In this document: positions 54,126-64,000 of the stretch, piece after piece
Layout: every line of letters begins with the position of its first letter
Position numbering within the stretch: the first letter of the stretch is position 1
Source: Dicyema japonicum
Lineage: Eukaryota; Dicyemida; Rhombozoa; Dicyemidae
Length of the DNA: 64,000 nt
Direction of reading: 5' to 3'
NCBI GenBank assembly: GCA_011109175.1
Contig: RDEW01000055.1
Span: 43,589 to 107,588, forward strand
Notes under the pieces: generated by a model
Databases searched by the model: none
What the model was told of the DNA's origin: nothing
What the model saw: only the letters and a program-made list of their open reading frames with translations
Translations under genes and position numbers: made by a program

Positions 54126-55903
54126 ATGGTCGAGTCGGACGTTAATTCTAATGAGAATAATAGTAATGGAAATAGTAAAATAAAAAATACAAGTCAAAAT
54201 AATACAGCGTCAGTGTCATCCCCCACTCAAATAGAACAGACAAGTCTCAAGATGTGGGGAATTTCAGATGTTGTCTCTGATATTTTCCAGCATTTTTTTG
54301 ACTCAGGTATGATAATATTGATTCGAAGGGAAATTAAAGTTTTCTGAGTTTGATGCACGTGCTATTGATGCATTCAAAAGTTTATCAGTGAGGGATGCTG
54401 AGGGTGTAGCAGGGATGTTTGAGACAAGTGATCTAAGTCATATATCGAATAAGAGTGCCCATTTGTGCACATCTATAAGATATGTAAGAGAGAGGAGGAA
54501 GAACAACGTAGTACTAAGTAATAATGACGTGTGTAAACCAGATGAGGATAAAATGAATGTACATATATATATAATCATAGGCCATAATAAATAGGACTGG
54601 TTATCCCTATGAGAGGACTAGTGGTCAACGGAGATATGGTCCTTCACCTTCCATCACTCAAGTACCTGCAGCTGTTGGACATGAGGTACTATTAACTTGT
54701 TATCTTGATTTACATTGGATCTATTCCATATTCAGTGTGTGAGGACACTCTTATTCCAATGATGGAGAAGTGTGGGACAATATATGATCTAAGAATGATG
54801 TTGGATGCTGCTACTGGCAGAAATAAGGGGTTTTGTTTCGTCACTTTTGTTGAAGATGACGCAGTAGACAAGGCTGTCAAAAAGGTTGCATTAATATGAC
54901 ATTTCAGTACAATGGGACTGAACTTAGACCAGGAATGAAGATTAGAGTGAATCCTTCTATTCCTAATCTTAAAATATCCATCTCTAATCTCCCATCTGAT
55001 AAAACCACTAATGAATTGGTGGATGAATTTTCTAAACTTTTTGGTTAATTTGTTTTACTAATAATAGATGGAGTCAAGAATGCTGATATTACTGGAGAAG
55101 GGTGTTGTATTCTTGAGTTTGATAGACACAAGAATGCTTCTTCTGCCAGAAGGAAGTTAGTCTCAGGACGAGTAAGGCCATTTGACGAATCGGTGTCTGT
55201 TGATTGGTTTATCTCCCCCGAGGAATCATCGGAGGATGATGTAATGTTTGTGTTATTGCAGATTAAAGTGTTGTTTGTGAGGAATATTGACCCTGATATG
55301 ACGGATGATGAATTTTCATGCATATTTTCAAAATATGGGATTGTAATGAGGATAAACAGATTTGATAATTATTTATTTGTCCATTTTGCTGATAGAAAGA
55401 GTGCCGAGAAGGCGTTATCAAAGATGGACAAAAAGGTTGTTGTGTTGCTCATTGTAGTTTGTTGGTTGTAGAGAAATTGATGTTTCGTTTGCCAAATGTC
55501 AGAAGAAGGACAGGAGGGATAAGCAATACAATAGACCAACGAGGTTAATTTATTATTTATTATAGTCATTATTTTGATTCACCAATCAATTTTAATAATA
55601 ATTATGGAATGTACCCAATCTCACCTATTATTGATGGGAGTTTGTCACAAATTCCTTGTATTTTATTTATTTATTACAGATTACTATTACTTTCCTGTCC
55701 CATCTGAACAATGTTGGATGTATGATAATGGAATCATACCTGTTCACTTTTATGACTATTATGGAATGCCTCTACCATATTATCCAATGAGAATACCTGA
55801 TGATACTGACGGAACAAGGACTATCAGACACAATGGGAATCAGGATTATAGTAATGGTGGACACTCAAATAAGGACCAATTTGGGACTGATAAGAAGATG
55901 TAA
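54126..55903 (+). CDS. SYNCRIP: hnRNP Q/R (SYNCRIP) homologue, 10 exons with 21-24-bp introns
   Basis: Exons: 54126-54306, 54329-54558, 54581-54685, 54708-54884, 54908-55043, 55068-55240, 55262-55435, 55458-55543, 55566-55657, 55680-55903. Introns are 22, 22, 22, 23, 24, 21, 22, 22 and 22 bp. Spliced CDS is 1578 nt, 525 aa. N-terminal acidic hnRNP Q/R domain: FSEFDARAIDAFKSL, DLSHISNKSAHLCTSIRYVR (human: DLSHVQNKSAFLCG). Then GYPYERTSGQRRYGPSPS. RRM1: IYIGSIPYSVCEDTLIPM, NKGFCFVTF. RRM2: LKISISNLPSDKTTNELVDE, CILEF. RRM3: IKVLFVRNIDPDMTDDE, NYLFVHFADR, then a basic tail and a Tyr/Pro/Gly-rich C-terminus without the vertebrate RGG length. Family role: RNA binding in splicing, mRNA stability and translation. 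Intron 3 (54686-54707) apparently ends in TG. Intact; likely functional. Confidence 0.92.
54686..54707 (+). other. 22-bp intron with apparent TG 3' end (SYNCRIP intron 3)
   Basis: GTACTATTAAC...ATCTTG. Excising 22 bp joins AVGHE to IYIGSIPYS, exactly where hnRNP Q has GTE-IFVGKIP. Contains CTATTAAC, which could be a branch point. The next AG downstream lies 38 bp away, and using it would delete the RNP2 strand of RRM1. Confidence 0.7.
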
Positions 55904-56114
55904 AGACTATTTTTGATCGTATATTTCGTGACTTAGTTAAACATTTAATTATAAAATTGCTTTTGGGCGTATTGAGTGGAATCTTAGGAATGTTGTGGCT
56001 AGTTAAGATTACTTTTTATTAATATATCACGTCGGCGTGGTACATTGAAACCACTTAATTGTCATTTATTCATGGCTGTTTTACATTTTGACATATTTTT
56101 GTTATTAATCCGTC
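55904..56114. other. 3' flank of SYNCRIP, nothing else recognised
   Basis: AT-rich. It probably holds the 3' UTR, but no clean AATAAA signal near the stop could be fixed. Confidence 0.4.
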
Positions 56115-56395
56115 AATATGTCTCCATCGAACCAACCTTCTCTTTCGGGATCCTCGATGCAAAGGAATGGCTCAGAATCCCTCCAGTTCTATCGACAACC
56201 AGAAATCCATTATGTTCATCCGTGTCACGATTTGGAAAATCTTCCTCTAACATTCGTCCCTCATCGACTTGTAGGCACAAGCGTTGTGGTCCCTCGATGA
56301 ATGCAAGACGAAAATGGCAAGGAGGATAAGTGGAACCACTATTACTTAATTAGTTCGGTTACTATTAATCTCGGTGTCTCCTGGGTTTATAAAAT
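56115..56395 (+). mobile_element. Jockey-like LINE 3' end
   Basis: Ends TTAATCTCGGTGTCTCCTGG then GTTTATAAAAT, the shared Jockey/SINE 3' tail. Upstream frames are short and resemble the last coding stretch of the 26525 copy. About 280 bp, strongly 5'-truncated. Confidence 0.6.
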
Positions 56396-56428
56396 AAGGT
56401 ATAAGGAATAAATGCAAGTAGCAGTCAT

Positions 56429-56611
56429 ATGGAAGACTTGTTTTCATATAATAATATAACTGATAAGAGTGGTGGTCTATGTACAAATTTAATTGTGATG
56501 CCTATTTCCGCTGAACATAGTGAATCATTTCCTTTGGACCCACGAATGAATAGAGAAAATAATGTAGAGGGATGTTACAGGAAATTTATAGTGGATTTGT
56601 GGGATATCTAA
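56429..56611 (+). CDS. Hypothetical 60-aa ORF
   Basis: ATG to TAA, composition like the host genes, no recognised motif (MEDLFSYNNITDKSGGLCTN...). It could be the first exon of a gene cut off by the LINE-A copy that follows at 56690. Confidence 0.25.
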   Translation: MEDLFSYNNITDKSGGLCTNLIVMPISAEHSESFPLDPRMNRENNVEGCYRKFIVDLWDI

Positions 56612-56689
56612 CTTTATTGATTATTTCTCGATAAGACATTATTATTAAAGCATCATAAACAATAATAGCTATATCCGAGTTGGAAACTA

Positions 56690-58460
56690 TCAATTTTACT
56701 GGTTCCACACTCCGAAGTCGTCCGCTACCTCTCTCAAATTTCATTTTTCTTTTGACTTGAGATCAGAATATGTATTAAAGAAATGCGACTCTTGGGAGTC
56801 CAAAGAAACGTGATCCAGTTTCAATGAAGTACTCCTCTATCGCTATATTAGCTGGGTATCCTTTTTCAATCTCAATATACTCCTGAAGAGCTTCCATCTC
56901 AAATCCGTGATCTCGAGACTCAAAGAACCAATGGAGCAAACAATATAAAAGCATTCTTGTTTTTTCTTAATTAATCCGAGCATTGTCCCAAGTTGCCTTC
57001 GATGAAACGAATACATCCCCTGTTCCTCAGCCTTTGTCTAGGTTGATGAATCATATAATAACACTGATTTAACAAATCATTGTATAGTCGGGATGATATA
57101 TTTGATAGTCTTCTTTCAATACAGTTCTTTTAACTGTTTAGCGTAGCTGTAGCCAGAGTCTTCTAATCATGTACTCACTATTCCAAGTGAGGACCCTAGC
57201 TTATTGGTCTTCCTCCATAACTGATCTACTTTTTATCCTTCTGATATCCACTACTTCCGTGTCGTAAACATTCATCGTTAGGCACCATTTCTCAAGTTCA
57301 TTAAGAGCTGCTTCAAATAAGCGAATAAGAACTGATCTATCTCTAGATATGAACTTGTGTTGCGATTTTCGGAGGTCGTCTAAGTCATCAGCATTTTCTA
57401 GTCGCATTTTGACACCTTTAGGTCATTCTTTGTAGTCAATGGAAGAGCTGCCCGTGTTAAATGGGCTGGTACTTAGGAAATACGATTCCATGATGTCACT
57501 TGCTGAGCAGCAGGATCAATTCTCAAGATGTGTCCAAATAGTCCCCATCGAGTGTTTCTTATAGTGGTCCCTAAGTTTTCAGATTACAGATATTGTATAG
57601 GTTCTGGTTGCTATACCTTCGGATAGCGTATGTCCAATAGGGATTTCAGTTGTTTTCTGTGAAAAGCATTCTTGCAAGTTTAATTCAAACCCCTGCGTAT
57701 CTCAGTTTTATAGCAAAATAGGCAGAATAAATGCATTTATATAAAAAATATTCTATTACATTTTCTTTCGCTGAACATCTTCCCAATCACCGAGTAGTGA
57801 GTCGACTTTCTTTGTTCTCCATTTCTCATCTGTCAATTGAAAGTTGTGATCTCAGTCTTTTGTTAGTTCATTTTCAGAAACCATCCCGCGAATTATCTGG
57901 GAGAATGGTTTAGATTAGTCCTGATCTCTTTTATGTCCTCCGAAGTAAGTTCTACGTCATCCGAGTAAATTAGTTCTTTGATCGAAGTCGGCTCAGTTTT
58001 GGTTCTTAGCTCAGGAAAGGCAGCTTCCAGATAACAAATAGTAGTGATGATGAATAATCTCCCTGAGGAGTGCCAATATGTGTCTCAAATTTACGGGATC
58101 GCTCTGAACCGACCCAGACTTGTATTTCAATGTTCGTAAGTAGGACCCGGATTATCCTTTGATTTTCCTCAACATACCAACAACATTAGTTCCCTTCTGC
58201 GTACAGTATCGAACGCCTGGGAAAGATCCACTACGTGGCACATATCCATCTATGTGTCCATAGATATTCGCCGTGGACCTTCCTCTTTTGAATCCACTTT
58301 GGCTCAAAGACAGATATTTGTCAACAGTAGGAGAAATCTTATCCAGAACAATCAGAGATATTAGTTTCCGTAGAGCTGTCAAGATTATAGGCCTGAGATT
58401 TTCTATTTGCCAACCGACTTCCCAGGTTTCTGCATAAGTATACCATCCGTCCTGGATTAG
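56690..58460 (-). pseudogene. LINE-A, RT to C-terminus, very degenerate
   Basis: Minus-strand frames: ALRKLISLIVLDKISPTVDK and SLSQSGFKRGRSTAN (58152-58382), FETHIGTPQGDYSS-like (58060-58100), ELIYSDDVELTSEDI-like palm (57950-57990), LNELEKWCLTMNVYDTEVVD (57201-57407) and WRLFGHILRI-like at 57540. Stops and frameshifts throughout. Confidence 0.7.
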
Positions 58461-58664
58461 CCGAGACAGTCCCGGATTTTGTTGCGGATTTAAGTGTCCC
58501 GGAATGTCCCTGTTATTTACTATTAATGTGGGAATGGAAAACTACTCGAATAATTGCGAATTAACTTGGATGCATGTTTGTTTAATGAGAAGAGTATTCA
58601 AATTCCTAATTTTATTAAAATTATCAAATATGTTTTTGCTTATTTGGCACTACTGCTCCTGTAT

Positions 58665-61600
58665 AGTTTTTGGTTGAGGTGGTGACGTCCCTCTATAGCA
58701 CATATGTCTAATACGTATTTGAATAATCCTTTCTGGTTTTCTACCCTTACCTTCAATGCCAGGGGCCTTAATGACTGGTCGAAGAGGCACCAACTATGTC
58801 TGGACCTTGCAAAATATGGATGCTCTGTTTGCTGTCTCCAAGAGACGAAGCTCAGAAAAGGACTCGATGAAAACCTTGGAGACTACATACTAATCCTCTT
58901 CCATCGTACTGTAAACACTATGGACAGGGTTTCGCTGTTCACAAGAATTTGCTCCCCAGATTACATCGATATTGGAAAATTGATGACAGGATATGTGTTA
59001 TTCAATTTCTTATTGGACCCAAAGGGAAGTCCAGGCAACTAATTTCCATTGTGAACGTGTACGCCCCACATAGTGGCCGTGTTTCCAAAAACCCAGAGGA
59101 ATTGGACGTTTTTTACGAAGAACTTGTCGAGGTCGTATCTTCTCTGAAGTTTTCATCGTTCCTCTTTATCGCTGGTGATTGGAATGCTAAAGCTGGGGTA
59201 CATCAAGGACACGAACGTTTTATTGGACCACATGGAAGGGGGATCAGGAACTATTCTGGTACTGCTCTGGCATATTTCTGCGAATCCTTTGATTTATTCC
59301 TGTGCAATACTCAATTCCAACATTCCGCACGCCACAAGACAACGTGGATGGGCACTAGACTATCGACCACCGGAAATCTGATAAGGATTTATAATCAGAT
59401 CGATTATATTCTGTGTCGAGTAAAAGACAAATCTCTCTTACGGGACTCGAGATCTTATGGAGGACTAACTGTTAACAGTGATCACAAAATTGTGTCAGCA
59501 AGATTCAGCTTAAGACTTGGTCCAACTGCGGAGGAGTTCCTCTACGGGATAACTAATAGAAGATGCTTCTTCCAAACACATCGTGGTGGAGATTCCACGC
59601 GATCAAGAAGGTATATGACTGAACTCTTGGGCTCTTCACCAAAAGTACAAGCAGACTATAAAGAATGTGTATCGGATTCAATTAATAATACGGCATCGGA
59701 TCTTTCACCAGGAAAGGCATGGCTCGAAACTAGAGAGGGATCATTTCCGCTGCTGACAAACATTTGGGGGAACTTAAACCCCATAGCAGTCAGCGTCACC
59801 CGGAAGTGTCAGCCCTATTGAATTTGCAGAAGAACTTAAGGCTTAGATCCGAAAATACTGTCGATCCTCAGACTGTTTGCAAACTGAAACAAGAACGAAG
59901 GCAAATTGAGAGAAAAATCAAACTCCTAAACAGACTACATCACACTAGTCAGTTGGAAAGCAAGATCAGAGAGGTAGAAAACCTTAAAGACAATGCTGCG
60001 ACATTCATGGCTATACGACTAATACGGAGGAAGAGCCAATCAGTGAAACTTATTTTGCATGACAGAAATGGAAAAACAATAGGAAATGTTGCAGAACAGA
60101 CAGAGTTCATAGCATCGCATATTGAACAACTGTTCTTTGTAAAAGGAGAAAAATCAGATTTCACGCCTAAGAACACAACACTTGAACGGATCATTTCACC
60201 GGAGGAGGTTTGCATGGCGATAAGGAAACTTAAATCTGGGCGCTCTCCAGGACCAGATAATATACCATCTGAATTGCTAAAATTTGGCCCTCCAGAACTT
60301 GCAGATAAACTCTCAAAATTGCTGAATGACATGATAGAAAACAAGGACTTTTCAGAAATTGGAAAGGGATACTAGTACCAGTTCAAAAAGGTAATAAACC
60401 CCCTGGGCCAGTTGAAAACCTGCGCCCTGTCATCCTTCTAAACACCTTAAGGAAGATCCTTGCCCTAATTACTCTTAATCGGATCCAAGAGCCGGTGGAC
60501 GGGTACTTGGCCCAGAGCCAGAGTGGTTTTAGGACAGGGAGATCAACGGCTGATGTAGTATGGTGCCATAGATGGCAATGTGCTATTCAACAAAGATTCC
60601 GGAGCTCAAAGACTATCCTTGGAATTGATCTGACCAGAGCTTTCGACACTGTCCGTCGGGGAAAACTCATTGAAGTGCTTGAAAGTTTCCTGGATAAGGA
60701 CTCGGTTATTCTGATACGGATACTCTTATCAAACACGAGGTTACGAGTGCGTATTGGAAAATGTTTGTCACGGGAAATTATTTCAACAGTGGGCACACCC
60801 CAAGGAGATTCCCTTTCCCCAGTATTGTTTGCTATATACCTTGAATCGGCTCTGCAAGACCTCCGGAAGTATTACAACAATGATATTATGGAGATCGTGT
60901 ATGCCGATGATGTTGACTTTATCTCGACTGACAAAGAAGCACTCTTACGTCTCTTGGAGGTTGCATCAGGCTGTTTGGCCAAATGGTGTCTATCACTGAA
61001 TGTTCAGAAAACGGATATTGTTGAAATTAAGCGGATGGAACTACGCAATAGTGAATGTTGGAGGAAGACCGTAAAGCTTGGCTCTCTTCTCGGAGACTCC
61101 GAAGACATTGCAAGAAGAAAATTGTTATCTACGGTTACTATGCAAAAACTTATGAAATGTTGGATAAGAAAATGCTCGGTCGGGCCATCACTCCGACTCA
61201 GGTTGTATGAGGCGTTCGTGAGGCCCATACTAACATACAACTCTGGGACGTGGGGAATTTCGAAAACGGACGAACAAAACCTTGACTCCTTTCACAGAAG
61301 GCAACTTCGGTCTCTCTTGGGACTAAAGTGGCCAATGCGTGTAGTGAGTGAAAATTTATATAGAAGATGCGGTTCCGGACCTCTGAGCACTATGATCATG
61401 AAGGCTCGCTGGAGATTGTTTGGCCATATTCTCAGATTGGAACAAGACACGCCAGCAAACGTCGTCATGGAAGAATACTTCGATACGTCAGGGGAGAAGT
61501 TCAGAGGTCGTCCAAGAATAACTCTTCCGGAAGTCCTTAATGGTGACCTGAGATCAGTAACCAGACCTAAACCTAACCCTAACCCTAACCCTAAGGACGG

Positions 61601-61768
61601 TGAAGTATAATTCTATGCGACTAAAGGACGGTGAAGACCTTAGTAGTCTGCGGCACTTGGCATCGGACAGGAGGGGATGGGAAAGGCTAATTAAGAGGAT
61701 TGTTCAGACGCGGCACGAATAGAATTATAGTTTATATGATTCTATGTAGTTGCTTATAATAATAATAA
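58665..61768 (+). mobile_element. LINE-A, full-length copy with 13-bp TSD (3104 bp)
   Basis: TSD TACTGCTCCTGTA at 58652-58664 and 61769-61781. 5' UTR begins TAGTTTTTGGTTGAGGTGGT. Endonuclease 58704-59500: TFNARGLNDW, CCLQETKL, NVYAPHSGRV, FIAGDWNAKAG, IYNQIDYIL, NSDHK. Linker/RT start 59764-60375: SGRSPGPDNIPSELLKFG. RT and C-terminus 60495-61610: GFRTGRSTADVVW, GIDLTRAFDTVRR, GTPQGDSLSPVLFAIYLE, YADDVDFIST, KLGSLLGDSEDI, WRLFGHILRLEQDTPANVV, GRPRITLPEVL. The 3' end is TTGCTTATAATAATAATAA. Frameshifts near 58910, 59800 and 60370, plus a telomeric insertion near the C-terminus, inactivate it. Clade not assigned; APE endonuclease excludes R2/R4. Confidence 0.93.
61566..61594 (-). repeat. Interstitial telomeric repeat (TTAGGG-type) in LINE-A
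   Basis: CCTAAACCTAACCCTAACCC then TAACCCTAA; on the minus strand this is TTAGGG repeats with one variant TTTAGG. It interrupts the C-terminal coding sequence. CTAAGGACGGTGAAG (61591-61605) is repeated as CTAAAGGACGGTGAAG at 61621-61636. Confidence 0.95.
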
Positions 61769-61959
61769 TACTGCTCCTGTAGAATGAATATTTAAGTTAT
61801 TTATTTCATTTGGTCAAAACAAAGAGGTCGAATAAAAGAAGAAACCCCCAATTCATTATTGAGTTGTAAATTGAACATTGACATGCTGTGCATTGATTAT
61901 TTTCGAAAAAAATCAAAAATAATCAAAATTTTCTAGATAAAGTTCATTCAGTTCAAAAA

Positions 61960-62135
61960 TATAGGACCTTTTAGACTATCCAGTTCCGCAATAAATCTCC
62001 ACTGATGACAGCGTCACTCGTAAAGCCCTTTTAGCACCGTAGATGCGTGGAACCTTCCACCTTGTGAACAGGAGGGAGAATCGAACCCGTGACCTAAGCC
62101 ACTTTGCCCGACACCTAACCACTATGCCGGCTGAT
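61960..62135 (-). repeat. tRNA-headed SINE, copy 2
   Basis: On the minus strand: GCCGGCATAGTGGTTAGGTG (A box TAGTGGTTAGG, 62114-62124), B box GGTTCGATTCT (62077-62087), then TACGAGTGACGCTGTCAT (62005-62022), shared with the copy at 9290-9510. Ends in TCAAAAATATAGGACC-type AT-rich DNA. Confidence 0.65.
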
Positions 62136-62212
62136 AAATGTCTAGAATTATTAGAATAATAAATTGGTAAGCCAATGTATGGATATCAGAATTCCCTAGT
62201 GGTTTATTATTA

Positions 62213-63190
62213 TAAGCAATATTCGTAAAATCATAATAGTTATAATTTCACTCGTGCATCATTCAAAACAATCCTCCGAACCAACTTCTTCCAACCTCCT
62301 CGATCGTAAGAGAGTTAACTCGTCCAGGTCGTCCCCACTTCTTAGACGTTTGTTCACGAGCTTTAGATCTTCGTCAAGTGTTTCAGGTAGTGTAATACGC
62401 CGGCCTCCACAAAAACACGGTCCCTGTCTCATGAATAATCTGTCTCAGTAGTGGTTGAGGTGGTACGTGCCTCTCTTGTATCTATGTCTTCAAAGGATTC
62501 AGAACAATTTAATGACCTGACTATCCTAACCTTCAATGGGACAGGCTTGTGTTTCAAAAAATGATGTTTAGCATGCTGCATAGTTGATAGGCCAGTGAGG
62601 GCGGCGAATGTTTCAGTTCCCGTTGATACCGTCAATTCCCGGACTCCTGTTTTTGTTTAGCTTTGTAGAGTCGTTTGTATCTCCTACGCCGTAATTGGTG
62701 TAGTCAAAGATCTGGAGTCTCCGACGAATTGAGTTATGCGTTCGTCGTCATTCTTGAAGAGCGCTTCAAAGTGATCAGCAATATTCTCTGCAACTTTTTT
62801 TGTTGCTATTCGTCTTCCATTCTTGTAATTCACAATCAGTCTATCCGCTCTATTTAAACGCGGGATTGCTCTGAACATTTTCGGGCCAAAATTAAATTCC
62901 AAGTAGGACTCGGATCATCCTTTGACTGTCCTCGTCCAGCAACATTCCAAGTAAGTTTCCTTCCCTTACATGACTAGTTCACTTGACATAGTTTTGCCAA
63001 TTCGGACTCATAACTTTGTGTTGGATAATGAAATAATACCGATCCATCATATTTTTGAATTTCCGAACAGAGTGCCTCTCTCTGTCACATCTCTAAATCA
63101 TAAGGGTTAGTACTTTTAGAAGTCTCAAACTCATTTTAGACATGTGTACAATAGAGGCACATCACCACCTCAACAAAAAACATAGTAATC
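62213..63190. mobile_element. Rearranged LINE-A pieces in alternating orientation
   Basis: 62213-62440 (-): LINE-A 3' end and C-terminus, almost identical to 28605-28790. 62443-62600 (+): LINE-A 5' UTR and first codons (TGGTTGAGGTGGTACGTGCC, LTILTFNGTGL). 62650-62940 (-): linker (ENIADHFEALFKNDDERITQ). 63100-63190 (-): 5' UTR (TTGAGGTGGTGATGTGCCTC). Confidence 0.65.
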
Positions 63191-63329
63191 TAACAACAAT
63201 TTTTTATCATGACAATTTTGATCGGATTACAAGTTGAACAGTAACATGCGCGGACGTCCCTAAGTATGGGATTCCCAAAGACCGCTAATAAACAATGACT
63301 ATTGATGAAATAAAACCTGAAGTTAAGCA

Positions 63330-63620
63330 GCATCGTCTAGCTTCTGCAACGACCGATGAAAGTTCTTAGTGGCTCAGAGCCTTCCCATGCACATACCATT
63401 GGATGACGACGCAACGAGAATCGGAGTTTGTGTACGTCTCTTGTATTTGTGTGGCCCATCGCTGTAGATGTATAAGGATGGTCGACGCTAAAATACTCAC
63501 GCTCTCTCCTGCCGGAGGACTGCTGGAAGGACTCCAAGGCACAGAGTGATCAACAAATTATTATGTATAGACCGGAAGCGGCTGGTTTCTCGGTCCATTT
63601 GGAGAGTTTAATCATTATAT
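63330..63620 (+). pseudogene. YLDD-family C-terminal fragment
   Basis: Frames read LDDDATRIGVCVRL, CRCIRMVDAK, LSCRRTAGRTPRHRVINKLL. Same Cys/His cluster as at 1449 and 52140; here it is followed at once by AT-rich DNA. Confidence 0.55.
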
Positions 63621-64000
63621 TTAATGAACTTTAAGCATAGTAATTCCACTGGTTCTCCTCAGACTTGCCAAGTGTCGTCAAATTCGTACCAGACCTGAAC
63701 CCAAAGCATAGTGTATCAGACGCTTAATCGTTCCTAAATTTAATATATCCAGAATAAGAGGAACAAAATATCACATCCATCTTAAATAATTTGTGCACTA
63801 CCTCAACCATCCGATCAACCACTTTAGTATATTATATCGTAGTATATCATTACGTTTTTGATGTATAATAAAATTTGTATTCTCTAATTCACCGTAACTC
63901 CTTCTCTAATGCTCCCTAATCCATTCTCCAATTCACTTTAGTAATTTTGAAGATTTTAATCCGACATAACTGCTTTTGTGTAAATTCATAATTTAATAAA
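63621..64000. other. AT-rich end of window, nothing recognised
   Basis: No ORF, repeat or motif matched elsewhere in the window. Confidence 0.4.

Noticed and set aside
55045-55323. Minus-strand 92-codon ORF in SYNCRIP
   Set aside because: Antisense shadow of RRM2/RRM3 exons.
56045-56329. Plus-strand 94-codon ORF as a membrane protein
   Set aside because: The hydrophobic start lies in AT-rich flank and the rest is in the 3' region of a Jockey element.

Overview
The window looks like repeat-choked DNA from a metazoan with extremely short spliceosomal introns. My best guess is a dicyemid mesozoan (Dicyema-like), because dicyemids are known for introns averaging about 26 bp. Three host genes can be rebuilt by hand. 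They have 17 introns in total, all 21-24 bp long: an hnRNP Q/R (SYNCRIP) homologue at 54126-55903 (+), a leucine-rich-repeat protein resembling LRR1 (CUL2 adaptor) at about 17571-18468 (+), and a PDHX/E2-like protein at 23616-24397 (-). A (TTAGGG)n-type telomeric tract at 61566-61594 also fits a metazoan. The species call is an inference.

Most of the remaining sequence is transposable elements, nearly all broken. (1) 'LINE-A' is an APE-endonuclease non-LTR element. One full-length copy of 3.1 kb lies at 58665-61768 with a 13-bp target-site duplication (TSD), and about fifteen fragments are scattered around. (2) Jockey-like LINEs have a 3' end of the form CTCGGTGT..CC.GGGTT.ATAAA. (3) 'YLDD' elements pair an unusual reverse transcriptase (RT) with a C-terminal Cys/His cluster and a KRPDG...WD domain, in seven pieces. 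(4) Ginger-like cut-and-paste elements have TGTCAC termini and 5-bp TSDs; three are bounded and one is a fragment. (5) hAT elements number three, one with a clean 8-bp TSD. (6) There are pogo/Tigger remnants plus a 69-bp palindromic MITE, and one IS630/mariner remnant. (7) There are two SINE-like families: a ~300-bp family that shares the Jockey 3' tail, and a tRNA-headed family.

Layout: 1-16.7 kb is a TE mosaic with an assembly gap (11808-12488). 16.8-18.5 kb holds two genes. 19-22.4 kb is a YLDD element carrying a hAT that carries a SINE. 23.6-24.4 kb is the PDHX-like gene. 26.5-38.4 kb is a TE mosaic. 38.5-46.5 kb is a nest: LINE-A > LINE-A > Ginger > Jockey fragment, with a processed SNRPG-like retrocopy in the inner LINE. 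47-53.6 kb holds SINE, YLDD, Jockey and LINE-A copies. 54.1-55.9 kb is SYNCRIP. 56-63.6 kb is mostly LINE-A, and one copy is interrupted by telomeric repeats.

The strongest unusual signals are two 22-bp introns in two different genes that appear to end in TG instead of AG, the telomeric repeat insertion flanked by a short duplication, the reconstructable nesting order, the retrocopy, and the lipoyl-less, active-site-less E2-like protein. All calls were made by eye from the sequence; no database search was run.
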